Assembly (NCBI GenBank): GCA_004173515.1
Contig: SECN01000068.1
Coordinates: 1-35,922, forward strand
Origin: Myxococcaceae bacterium
Lineage (GTDB): Bacteria; Myxococcota; Myxococcia; Myxococcales; Myxococcaceae
Direction of reading: 5' to 3'
DNA: 35,922 nucleotides
The notes beneath the pieces are model-generated. The model worked only from the letters and a program-made list of their open reading frames with translations. It searched no databases and had not been told where the DNA came from. Shown piece by piece: positions 1 through 7,836 of the stretch. Each line of letters starts with the position of its first letter. The first letter of the stretch is position 1. A program made the translations under genes and the position numbers.

Positions 1-168
1 GCGCTGGACGTGGCGCGCGACATGTACCGCAAGACCATCGCCCTGCGCGTGGACCCCGCGAACGCTCCGGCGGTGGGCTTCTACCGCAAGGAGGGCTTCA
101 CCACGGTGGCCACGGTGGTCTCCAAGAAGTCCGGCAAGCTGCGGCTCCTGATGTCGCGCGAGCTGTAA
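1..168 (+). CDS. GNAT-family N-acetyltransferase, C-terminal fragment
   Basis: This is the last 55 codons of a gene that begins before the window. The residues VDPANAPAVGFYRKEGF match the end of the GNAT fold, where an Asn followed by the FYxKxGF segment forms the last acetyl-CoA-binding helix and strand. The fragment ends with a short basic tail and TAA. Enzymes of this family move an acetyl group from acetyl-CoA to an amine, but the substrate cannot be told from this end of the protein. A strong stem-loop follows the stop, so this is probably the last gene of its transcript. The family call is fairly secure; the specific function is unknown. Confidence 0.75.
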   Translation, partial: ALDVARDMYRKTIALRVDPANAPAVGFYRKEGFTTVATVVSKKSGKLRLLMSREL

Positions 169-198
169 TCCCGCGCATCCGACGCGGCAGGTTGTTCC

Positions 199-240
199 CG
201 ACGGGAGGGGCCCTCACACGGCCGCTCCCGTCGTGCTTTT
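199..240 (+). terminator. Rho-independent terminator after the acetyltransferase
   Basis: A perfect 9-bp stem pairs CGACGGGAG (199-207) with CTCCCGTCG (225-233). A GGCC/GGCC pairing is possible inside the loop, and TGCTTTT follows. The hairpin overlaps a GTG (233) that could otherwise be read as an upstream start of the next gene, which argues for the later ATG at 344. Confidence 0.75.
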
Positions 241-343
241 CAGGGGGGCCCCCCCGGGTATTCGGGAGCGCGGCGGTCGACTATCCTCCGGGCGTTCCAC
301 CCCGCCGGGCCTGACGCGCGGCAGCGGTGGGGCCACCCCCTGC

Positions 344-2983
344 ATGAAACCGCTCGCTGAGCTGCTGCGTCATCTGTCGCGTCCCGGAATCACCGAGCTG
401 GCCCTGGCCAGTGGCCGTCCGCCGATGGTGCGCGGCGCCACCGGCTACGAGCCCGTCGACCCCGGCGCCCTCACCACCGACGAACTCGTGAAGGCCCTCC
501 AGGCCATGGTGGGCATGGCCAGGGCCTCCACGGTGTCGGAGACGCCCGTGCAATGGACGGTGAACGCCACCGGCCTGGGCTCGCTCTGCATCGCCGCCGT
601 GCGCCGGGGCGAGCTGATGAACGTGCGCCTCACGCGGAGCACGGAGGGCGCGCCAGCGGCCCCCCAGGCAGCGTCCCCCGCCGCGCAGGCCCCTGCGGCG
701 GCACCGGCCGCGCCCACCCGGACGCCCTATGGCGGCATGCCCGCGGTGTCCGCGTCCGCGGAGGCCGTCGCGCGCACCGCCCAGGTCGCGGGCCCCGCCA
801 CGGCGGCCACTCGCGCGGTCCCCCCGATGACGGCCGCACGCCCGGCGCCCGCGGAGGCCTTCGCCCGGGCCCCCGCGCCGGCCGCCCCGGCCCCTGCTCC
901 AGTCGCGACTCCCGCCGCCGCGCACGCGCACGCGCACGCCGCACCGGTCGCCGCGCGGGCCATCCCCATCTCGCGGACGACCTCCGCGCCGGGCCGCGAC
1001 CTGGCCGTGCTGCTGGAGCAGGCGCGCAGCATGCTCGCCAGCGACCTGCACGTGGTGGCGGGACGGCCGCCGCTGTTCCGGCTCGCGGGGGAGTTGCAGC
1101 CCCAGGACACGCCGCTGTCGCCGGAGACGGTGGAGCGGCTGCTGCTGCCCATCGTCCCGGAGCGCCTGCGGCCGGTGCTGGAGAAGGACGGCAGCGTGGA
1201 CTTCGCGCTGGACTCCGAGGACACCGGGCGCTTCCGCGTCAACGTGAACCGCCAGCGCACGGGCCTCAAGGGCGTCTTCCGCGTCATCCCCCGGGAGATT
1301 CCCACGCTGGAGTCGCTGGGCCTGCCGGCGGACATCGCCAAGGCGACGCACCACCACCAGGGCCTCATCGTGCTCACCGGCCCGTCGGGCCACGGCAAGA
1401 CGAGCACGCTCGCGGCGCTGCTGGACATCATCAACCGCGAGACGACGCACCACGTGCTCACCGTGGAAGACCCCGTGGAGTACGTGCACCCGCGCAAGCG
1501 CGCCCTCATCAGCCAGCGCGAGGTGGGCAGCAACACGCGCACCTTCGCCAGCGCGCTCAAGGGCAGCCTCCGCGAGGATCCGGACGTCATCGTCGTGGGT
1601 GAATTGCGCGACACGGAGACGGTGCGCATGGCGCTCGCCGCCAGCGAAACGGGCCACCTGCTCATCAGCACCATGAACACGCCCAGCGCGGCGAAGACCA
1701 TCGACCGGCTCATCGACCTCTTTCCCCCGGCGGACCAGGGGCAGGTGCGGCTGTCGCTCTCCAGCGGCCTGCGCCTCATCGTCAGCCAGCGGCTGATGCC
1801 CAGCGCGGACGGCAAGCGCATGGTGGGCGGATGCTGTCCAAGGTGGGCTCACTGCTTGGCAAGAAGGGGGCCTGACATGACGGACACGCCTCGCATCGCG
1901 GCCTGGTTCGACGTGCTGCTCGACAAGAAGGGCAGCGATTTGCACATGGCCGTGGGCTACCCGCCCCTGGGCCGCATCCGCGGCGAACTGGTGCCGCTGC
2001 GCGACGAGCCCCTCACCACCGAGGAGCTGGAGGAGCTGCTCTTCGAGCTCTGCTCGCCCGAACAGAAGCGGCAGATCACCGAGGACCTGGACCTGGACTT
2101 CGCCTACGGCTACGGGACGAAGGCCCGCTTCCGCGCGAACTACTTCTACCGGATGACCGGCATCGGGGCCGTCTTCCGCACCATTCCCAGCAAGGTGCTG
2201 TCGCTGGAGGAGCTGAAGACGCCGGAGGTGGTGCGCAGGATGGCGGACCGCCGCAGCGGCCTGGTGCTGGTGACGGGCCCCACGGGCAGCGGCAAGTCCA
2301 CGACGCTCGCGGGGATGATCAACCACATCAACAAGACGCGCGCCGCGCACGTGCTCACCATCGAGGACCCGGTGGAGTTCGTGCACGAGTCCATCAAATC
2401 CCAGGTCACCCACCGCGAGGTGGGTCCGCACGCGTCCAGCTTCGCCACCGCCATCCGCTCCGCCGGCCGCGAGGACCCCAACGTCATCCTCATCGGTGAG
2501 CTGCGCACCAGCGAGACGATGAAGCTGGCGCTCCAGCTCGCCAGCTTCGGCGTGCTGGTGTTCGCCACGGTCCACACCAACAGCGCGCCCGCGACCATCG
2601 ACCGCATCATCAACACCTTCCCCGCGGACGAGCAGGGTCAGGTGCGCGGCATGCTCGCGGAGTCGCTGGCGGGCATCGTCGCCCAGCAGCTGCTGAAGAC
2701 CGCGGACGGCAAGGGCCGCGTCGCCGCGCTGGAAATCCTGGTGGGCAGTGCCGCCATGGCGGCGATGATCCGCGAGGGCAAGGTGTTCCAGATCGCCTCC
2801 AAGATGCAGGCGGGCCAGGGCCAGGGCATGCAGACCCTGGACATGCACCTGGAGCGGTTGGTGAAGGACGACGTCATCCTCCCCGACGCCGCCCTGGAGA
2901 AGGCCCAGGACAAGGAGAACTTCCTGAAGGTCCTCCAGCGGCTGAAGCCGGAGTGGGAGGTGCCGGAGGCGCTGAAGGCGTGA
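344..2983 (+). CDS. Fused reading frame: degenerate PilT-like ATPase joined to a second PilT-like ATPase
   Basis: One open frame of 879 codons reads through two type IV pilus retraction-ATPase-like proteins. Residues 1-100 resemble a lone PilT N-terminal domain. Residues about 105-215 are an Ala/Pro-rich linker. A first ATPase core follows with Walker A GPSGHGKTS (from residue 346), the Asp box VEDPVEYVH, and LREDPDVIVVGELRD. Its His box reads STMNTPSA, with Asn445 where PilT has His. The first core stops at SADGKRMVGG, and a second complete PilT starts at the internal ATG 1877. Bases 1831-1875 in another frame encode a natural-looking gene end (MLSKVGSLLGKKGA, stop), so the ancestral state was probably two adjacent genes with the 3' part of the first deleted. 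ATG 344 was chosen because the upstream GTG lies in a terminator. Whether the fused protein is made is unknown. Confidence 0.7.
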   Translation: MKPLAELLRHLSRPGITELALASGRPPMVRGATGYEPVDPGALTTDELVKALQAMVGMARASTVSETPVQWTVNATGLGSLCIAAVRRGELMNVRLTRSTEGAPAAPQAASPAAQAPAAAPAAPTRTPYGGMPAVSASAEAVARTAQVAGPATAATRAVPPMTAARPAPAEAFARAPAPAAPAPAPVATPAAAHAHAHAAPVAARAIPISRTTSAPGRDLAVLLEQARSMLASDLHVVAGRPPLFRLAGELQPQDTPLSPETVERLLLPIVPERLRPVLEKDGSVDFALDSEDTGRFRVNVNRQRTGLKGVFRVIPREIPTLESLGLPADIAKATHHHQGLIVLTGPSGHGKTSTLAALLDIINRETTHHVLTVEDPVEYVHPRKRALISQREVGSNTRTFASALKGSLREDPDVIVVGELRDTETVRMALAASETGHLLISTMNTPSAAKTIDRLIDLFPPADQGQVRLSLSSGLRLIVSQRLMPSADGKRMVGGCCPRWAHCLARRGPDMTDTPRIAAWFDVLLDKKGSDLHMAVGYPPLGRIRGELVPLRDEPLTTEELEELLFELCSPEQKRQITEDLDLDFAYGYGTKARFRANYFYRMTGIGAVFRTIPSKVLSLEELKTPEVVRRMADRRSGLVLVTGPTGSGKSTTLAGMINHINKTRAAHVLTIEDPVEFVHESIKSQVTHREVGPHASSFATAIRSAGREDPNVILIGELRTSETMKLALQLASFGVLVFATVHTNSAPATIDRIINTFPADEQGQVRGMLAESLAGIVAQQLLKTADGKGRVAALEILVGSAAMAAMIREGKVFQIASKMQAGQGQGMQTLDMHLERLVKDDVILPDAALEKAQDKENFLKVLQRLKPEWEVPEALKA
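1831..1875 (+). pseudogene. Displaced natural 3' end of the first pilT-like gene
   Basis: In a frame offset from the surrounding open frame, these bases read MLSKVGSLLGKKGA and then TGA. The next gene's ATG (1877) lies one base after that TGA, the spacing expected of two tandem genes. The upstream frame instead reads CCPRWAHCLARRGPD here, which does not look like PilT. This places a deletion breakpoint at about 1826-1831. Confidence 0.6.
1877..2983 (+). CDS. PilT-like type IV pilus retraction ATPase (second, complete copy)
   Basis: Read from ATG 1877, this is a complete 368-residue PilT-family hexameric ATPase, close to the usual 340-390 residues. These enzymes sit at the cytoplasmic base of the pilus and drive pilin depolymerisation; in myxobacteria PilT powers social gliding. 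Visible motifs are Walker A GPTGSGKST (from residue 134), Asp box IEDPVEFVH, Walker-B region REDPNVILIGELR, and His box ATVHTNSA (His233). The Walker-B region continues TSET where canonical PilT has DxET, so this is a paralogue rather than the main PilT, and none of the other pil genes is nearby. It lies in frame with the truncated copy upstream. A 9-bp stem-loop follows at 3021-3048. Confidence 0.8.
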   Translation: MTDTPRIAAWFDVLLDKKGSDLHMAVGYPPLGRIRGELVPLRDEPLTTEELEELLFELCSPEQKRQITEDLDLDFAYGYGTKARFRANYFYRMTGIGAVFRTIPSKVLSLEELKTPEVVRRMADRRSGLVLVTGPTGSGKSTTLAGMINHINKTRAAHVLTIEDPVEFVHESIKSQVTHREVGPHASSFATAIRSAGREDPNVILIGELRTSETMKLALQLASFGVLVFATVHTNSAPATIDRIINTFPADEQGQVRGMLAESLAGIVAQQLLKTADGKGRVAALEILVGSAAMAAMIREGKVFQIASKMQAGQGQGMQTLDMHLERLVKDDVILPDAALEKAQDKENFLKVLQRLKPEWEVPEALKA

Positions 2984-3020
2984 GACAGGGATGTCTCAGG
3001 ATTCGAGACGAGGCCGGCCT

Positions 3021-3048
3021 GGGGGTGAAGGAATTTGCATTCACCCCC
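3021..3048 (+). terminator. Stem-loop downstream of the pilT-like gene
   Basis: GGGGGTGAA (3021-3029) and TTCACCCCC (3040-3048) form a perfect 9-bp stem with a 10-base loop. No T-run follows, so it may be a weak terminator or a leader structure for the membrane protein starting at 3134. A second small hairpin, CCGGCG-TTCG-CGCCGG (3088-3103), with a stable UUCG-type loop, lies in the same leader. Confidence 0.4.
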
Positions 3049-3133
3049 CTACTTCGCGAATTGTTCGACACTGAACCGGGGCACCGACCGGCGTTCGCGC
3101 CGGGGTCCCATACTTCCGAGGGGGAAGTCCGTC

Positions 3134-3553
3134 ATGAATCAAGAGCAGCTTGAGATGATGCAGCAGATGCAGGAGCAGCAGAGCGCGGGTCCCAGCATCG
3201 TGGTCACCCTCTTCTACCTGGCCTTCATCGGCGCGATGGTCGCGGGCATGTGGAAGACGTTCGCCAAGGCGGGCGAGCCCGGCTGGGCGGCCATCGTGCC
3301 CATCTACAACATCTACGTCATGACGAAGATCGTCGGCCGTCCGGCCTGGTGGATCGTGCTGGCGCTGATCCCCTGCGTGAACTTCATCGCGCTCATCATC
3401 CTCGGCATCGACATGGCGAAGTCGTTCGGCAAGGACACGGGCTTCGGCATCGGTCTGGGCCTGCTCGGCCCCGTCTTCTACGCCATCCTCGGCTTCGGCG
3501 ACGCGCAGTACCAGGGCCCGGCCGCCGCTGGCGGTGGCGCTTCCGCGGCGTAG
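3134..3553 (+). CDS. Small DUF5684-like membrane protein
   Basis: This 139-residue protein begins with a Gln/Met-rich, probably coiled segment (residues 1-16). Three or four hydrophobic membrane segments follow, at about 20-42, 45-65 (with GWAAIVPIYN), 68-92 and 100-118, and it ends in an Ala/Gly tail. The pattern of a tryptophan-rich GWxxIVPIYN motif before a long hydrophobic segment matches small integral membrane proteins of the DUF5684 group, whose function is unknown. ATG 3134 is preceded by a good ribosome-binding site (GAGGGGGA, about 3118-3125), which rules out the longer upstream reading. It has its own terminator downstream and is probably monocistronic. Confidence 0.75.
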   Translation: MNQEQLEMMQQMQEQQSAGPSIVVTLFYLAFIGAMVAGMWKTFAKAGEPGWAAIVPIYNIYVMTKIVGRPAWWIVLALIPCVNFIALIILGIDMAKSFGKDTGFGIGLGLLGPVFYAILGFGDAQYQGPAAAGGGASAA

Positions 3554-3588
3554 TTGCCGCGCGGGGCCCGCATCCGGGTCCCGGAACG

Positions 3589-3637
3589 ACGGCGGTGGAG
3601 CGGCCTTCAGGGGCCCCTTCACCGCCGTTCGTGTTTC
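3589..3637 (+). terminator. Terminator after the DUF5684-like gene
   Basis: ACGGCGGTG (3589-3597) pairs perfectly with CACCGCCGT (3620-3628). The loop contains a further GGCC/GGCC pairing, and TCGTGTTT follows. The position, 36 bases after the stop codon and ahead of the TonB receptor, suits a terminator. Confidence 0.6.
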
Positions 3638-3736
3638 CAGGGGGGCGCTCCGGGAGTGTCGTCCCGCGTCCGGTGGAGCTGGCCCGGGTTGGGCAGGGCT
3701 TCCCGCGAGGGCGGCATCTCCGCTAGAGCGGCGGCA

Positions 3737-5848
3737 ATGACGCGCCCGCCTGATTTCTTCCGTTCGCTCATCGTGCCACTCGGACAGCGTGCGGCCGTCC
3801 TAGGAGCCTCCGGGCTGGTGCTCCTGCTGCCCGGCCTCGCGGCGGCGCAACCGGTGCCGCACGCTCGCGGCGAGACAGGCGCACTCACCACCACGCCAGT
3901 CCAGGATGACGACGCAGCAGGCGCATCCGCCACCACGCAAACCCAGGACGACGAAACAGGAGCCCGCGCCGGCACCACGGACGCCACCATCGCGCCCCCG
4001 AGCGAATCCAGCGCGCCCGGCGGGACCCGGACCGTCGTCACGGCGACGCGGCTGCCGCGTCCGCTGCGCGACGTGCCCGCCACCACGGTGGTCATCTCCC
4101 GCGACGAATTCGAGCGCAGCCCCACGCTCACGCAGGACGCGCTCGTGCGCACGCTGCCCTCCGCGGCCACCTTCCGCCGCACGCCGTCCCTGGTCGCGGA
4201 CCCCACCGCGCAGGGGCTCAACCTGCGCGGGCTCGCGCCCATCGCCAGGGCCATCGACGCGGATGTGTCCGTGGGCAACCAGGGCACCGGCTTCTTCGGC
4301 GCGCGCGTCGCGGACCGCTGGAAGCGCGTGGGCGTCTCGCTGGAAGCCGAAGGGCTCACCAGCAACGGCTACCGCATCGTCCCCGCCGCACAGCGCGGCA
4401 CCATCGACGGTGACACCCCCTCCAGGCACCTCACCGGATTGGCGCGCGTGGAGGTCCAGGCCACCGACGACCTGCTCCTCTCCGCCCGCGCCGGCCTGTT
4501 CCGCGAGTCGCAGAACGGCGGCACAAAATACACCGTCGCCAGCGTGGACCTCGCGTGGTTCACCGGCGGCGCCCGCCTGCGCACGCAGGACACCGGCACC
4601 TTCGAGCTGGGCCTCTACGGCCGCACCCAGCACTTCGCCCAGAACCGCGCCCGCGTCAGCGAGGACCGGAACTATGAAATCCGCTCCGCGTTCCAGGACG
4701 TGCCCGCCAACGACCAGGGCGGTTCATTCGTGTGGACCGGACCGGGCCTGACGCTGGGCGGGACGCACGTGCTCGCCGCCGGGGTGGATGCCCGCCGCTC
4801 CGCCGGCACCGCGCAGGAGCTGCTCTTCCCCGCCACGTACACGCCCACGTCCCTCTTCGCGCGCACCACCCGGGGCACGCAGCGGTCCGGTGGGCTCTTC
4901 GTGCAGGACCTCTACACGGTGTCCCCCGCGCTGGAGTTCGCCGGCACGCTGCGCTGGGACGTGTGGCGCAACCGGGACGGCTACCAGTTGGAGAGCCGCG
5001 CGGACGGCGACACCACCGCCACCGACTTCGCGCCCCGCACCGCCGGACAGCTCAGCCCGCGCCTCGCCGCGCGCCTGCGCCCGCGGGACTGGCTCACCCT
5101 GCGCGCCTCCGCCTACCGGGCCTTCCGCGCGCCCACCCTCAACGAGCTGTACCGCCCCTTCCAGGTGGGCACCATCGTCACCGCCGCCAACCCGGACCTG
5201 GGCGCCGAGCGCCTCTGGGGCACCGAGGCCGGCGTGGAGGCCGTGAGCCCCGGCGGCCTCACCGGACGCGTCACCGGCTTCTGGAACGTGCTCGACGCGC
5301 CCGTCACCAACGTCACCCTGGCCACGCCCCTGCCCGACGGCACCACCCGCCAGCGCCAGAACCTGGGACAGGCCCGCGTGCGCGGCGTGGAGCTGGGCGC
5401 GGACTGGAGCCTGGCCCGCCACTGGACGCTGCTGGCCGCCTACACCTTCGTGGACCCCGTCGTCACCCAGGCCCCCGGCCAGCCCGACCTCGTGGGCCGG
5501 CAGTTGCCACAAGACCCCCGGCATCGCGGCTCGCTCAGCGTCTCCTTCGACGCGTCGCTCATCACCGCCACCGCGCAGCTCCGCGTCCTGGGCCCGCAGT
5601 ACGAGGACGACCTCAACGCGCGCGGCATGGGCGGCGCCGCCATCGTGGACCTGTTCGTCAGCCGCCACCTGTTCTGGAAGCTGGCGGCCTTCGCGGCGGT
5701 GGAGAACCTGTTCGACCGCTCCTACCTGGCGGGCCGAGCGGGCGTGGACACGCTCGCCCCACCCTTCCAGGCGCGCGTGGGACTGCGCCTGCGCGACGGC
5801 GTCAACGCACGGTCCGCAAGGGAGGAACGGGGCGCACCGGTCCATTGA
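3737..5848 (+). CDS. TonB-dependent outer-membrane receptor with a shortened plug domain
   Basis: A 703-residue receptor of the type that imports siderophores, cobalamin or other large ligands using TonB energy. It has a signal peptide (residues 1-37, ending LPGLAAAQ), a low-complexity linker, a TonB-box-like TVVTATR, the start of the plug (RTLPSAATFRR, GLNLRGLAP), and a long C-terminal beta-barrel with the usual NLFDRSYL near the end. After LRGLAP (residue 168) it jumps straight to IDADVSVGNQGTGFF. The plug block that normally holds the DG(V/I)P, IEVVRGPAS and LYG..A.GG motifs is missing, roughly 60-75 residues by family comparison. The frame is intact, but a receptor without this block is unlikely to gate normally. 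The ligand cannot be predicted. The 3' end overlaps the convergent helicase gene by 47 bases and adds about 18 residues past the last barrel strand. ATG 3737 was chosen because it begins the signal peptide. Confidence 0.85.
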   Translation: MTRPPDFFRSLIVPLGQRAAVLGASGLVLLLPGLAAAQPVPHARGETGALTTTPVQDDDAAGASATTQTQDDETGARAGTTDATIAPPSESSAPGGTRTVVTATRLPRPLRDVPATTVVISRDEFERSPTLTQDALVRTLPSAATFRRTPSLVADPTAQGLNLRGLAPIARAIDADVSVGNQGTGFFGARVADRWKRVGVSLEAEGLTSNGYRIVPAAQRGTIDGDTPSRHLTGLARVEVQATDDLLLSARAGLFRESQNGGTKYTVASVDLAWFTGGARLRTQDTGTFELGLYGRTQHFAQNRARVSEDRNYEIRSAFQDVPANDQGGSFVWTGPGLTLGGTHVLAAGVDARRSAGTAQELLFPATYTPTSLFARTTRGTQRSGGLFVQDLYTVSPALEFAGTLRWDVWRNRDGYQLESRADGDTTATDFAPRTAGQLSPRLAARLRPRDWLTLRASAYRAFRAPTLNELYRPFQVGTIVTAANPDLGAERLWGTEAGVEAVSPGGLTGRVTGFWNVLDAPVTNVTLATPLPDGTTRQRQNLGQARVRGVELGADWSLARHWTLLAAYTFVDPVVTQAPGQPDLVGRQLPQDPRHRGSLSVSFDASLITATAQLRVLGPQYEDDLNARGMGGAAIVDLFVSRHLFWKLAAFAAVENLFDRSYLAGRAGVDTLAPPFQARVGLRLRDGVNARSAREERGAPVH

Positions 5849-7687
5849 ACCAGCGGCTCAGCTCCGTCGTGTCCTCCATCCGCTTCGCGGGCGGAAGGCT
5901 GGAGAGGAACACGCGGCCGTAGCCCTTGGTCACGATGCGACGGTCCAGCATCGCCACGATGCCCCGGTCCGCCTGCGTGCGGATGAGCCGCCCGAAGCCC
6001 TGACGCAGGGCCAGCGCCGCCTGCGGCAACTGGTACTGGTCGAACGGTTCCTCACCGCGCGCTTCGATCTGCCGGATGCGCGCGGCCACCAGCGGATCCC
6101 CCGGCGACGCGAACGGGAGCCGGTCGATGATGACCAGGCTCAGCGCATCCCCGGGCACGTCCACGCCCTCCCAGAAGCTGTGCGCGGCGAAGAGCACGCT
6201 GGGCGTCTGCCGGAAGGACTCCAGGAGCTGCGCCTTGGGCCGCTCGCCCTGGAGCAGCGCCTGATAGGGCAGCCGCGTGGCGGTCAGCTCATACGCGCGC
6301 ACCATGTTGCGCAGCGACGTGAAGAGCACGAAGGCGCGCCCGCCCGTCACCTCGCACAACTGGAGGATCTCCTCCGCCGCCGCCTCGATGAAGCCCGGGG
6401 CGCTGGGGTCCGGCAGGTGCGTGGGCAGGTACAGCGCGGACTGGCGCGGGAAGTCGAACGGGCTGGGCACCGCCAGCGTGCGCACGCGCGTCACCGGCTG
6501 GCCCTCGTCGTCGTACATGCCCATGCGTTTGGCGAAGAAGTCGAAGCGGCCGTCCGCCGCGAGCGTCGCGGAGGTGAACACCACCGTGTCCAGCGCGCCG
6601 TAGAGCCGGTCGCGCAGCTCCTTCGCCACGTCGATGGGGGGATGGCGGCCAGTTCCGCCTCGCGCTCGCTTCCAGAGAAAGACGCCAGCGCGGACAGGCC
6701 CTCGCGCACCTGCTCCAGCGCGCCGGACAGTTTGGCCATGGTCTCCGGGCGCAGCGCGACGGTGGACTCCTGACTGGAGAACCCCAGCGCGCGCGGGGCC
6801 TGGAGGAACAGCGCGTCCGCGTGCGAGCGCACCCGCTGGGCCAACGCCGCGAGCGTCGCGTGCCGTTCGTCCTTCACCGGCAGGGCCGCCACCGCGTCGC
6901 GCGACAGCTCCTCCAGCCGGTAGTTGGAGACGCTGTAGCCAAAGTGGCCGCTGGCCACGTCCTCCAGCGCGTGCGCCTCGTCGAAGACGACGGCCTCGTA
7001 GAAGGGCAGCACGCCTTCGGTGCGCTTGCCGGAGCTGCGCAGCGCCAGGTCCGCGAAGAACAGGTGGTGGTTCACCACCAGCAGGTCCGCGGCCTCCGCG
7101 CGCTTGCGCATCTTCGTGACGAAGCACGTCTCGTACTGGGAGCAGCGCGAACCCAGGCACGTCTCCGACGTGGTGGACAGCCGCGACCACGTGGCGAAGG
7201 ACTCCGGCAGGTCCAGCTCCGCCCGGTCCCCCGTCTCCGTCTCCGTCACCCAGCGCTTGAGCAGCGGCCACTGCTTCGCCTCGTCGCGCGAGACGAACTG
7301 CGGATCCTTCTCGAAGGATTCGTAGCGGTGCAGGCACAGGTAGTTGCCCCGCCCCTTGAGGTAGGCCGCCTCGAACTGGAGCCCTAGCTTCTCGCTGAGC
7401 AGCGGCAGGTCCTTGAAGAACACCTGGTCCTGGAGCGTCTTCGTCGCCGTGGACACCACCACCTTGCGGCCCGACAGGAGCGCCGGCACCAGGTAGGCCA
7501 GCGTCTTGCCCGTGCCCGTGCCGGCCTCCGCCAGCAGGTAGCTGCCCTCGGAGAAGGCCCGCTCCACGGCGCGCGCCATCTGGAGCTGCTCCGGGCGGTG
7601 CTCGTACGCGGGCAGCGCCTGCTCCAGCGCGCCGCCAGGACCCAGCAGGCTGTCGACAGAGGGAGGACGGGGCGCGGGCGCGGACAT
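5802..7687 (-). pseudogene. DinG/YoaA (XPD-like) ATP-dependent DNA helicase, frameshifted
   Basis: The gene encodes a superfamily 2 iron-sulfur helicase, but in two frames. The first part, from ATG 7687, has Walker A EAGTGTGKT, iron-sulfur cysteines (one in NYLCLH, then CLGSRCSQYETC), VVNHHLFF and DEAH box FDEAHALED. After EREAELAAI the frame breaks near 6634-6648. The second part resumes in another frame with IDVAKELRDRLYGALD, then the conserved VVFTSATLA, SFWEGVDVPGD and RQGFGRLIR motifs down to the stop at 5802. A stretch of roughly 30-40 codons between the parts, normally ending in a WxEARGRGV..L-type strand, appears to be gone, and the loss is not a multiple of three. Such helicases unwind damaged or structured DNA. 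As written, only an inactive 5' fragment would be made. ATG 7687 was chosen as the start of conserved sequence. Confidence 0.8.
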
Positions 7688-7836
7688 GCGGCGTTCTACC
7701 GGGGAAGGAGGGACGGAAGGCGAACGGCCCCGCAGGATAACAGCGCCCACGGCCCTCCGCGCGTTCCCGACCACCGCATCGGCACCGCGTCCCCCGCCCG
7801 CCCGGGAAGCGGGCCGGCCAGCGCTTCCCGCCCGGC

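Noticed and set aside
281..2848. 855-codon minus-strand frame opposite the pilT-like genes
   Set aside because: Composition is skewed (His, Arg, Gly, Val), no motif; the plus strand carries real ATPase motifs.
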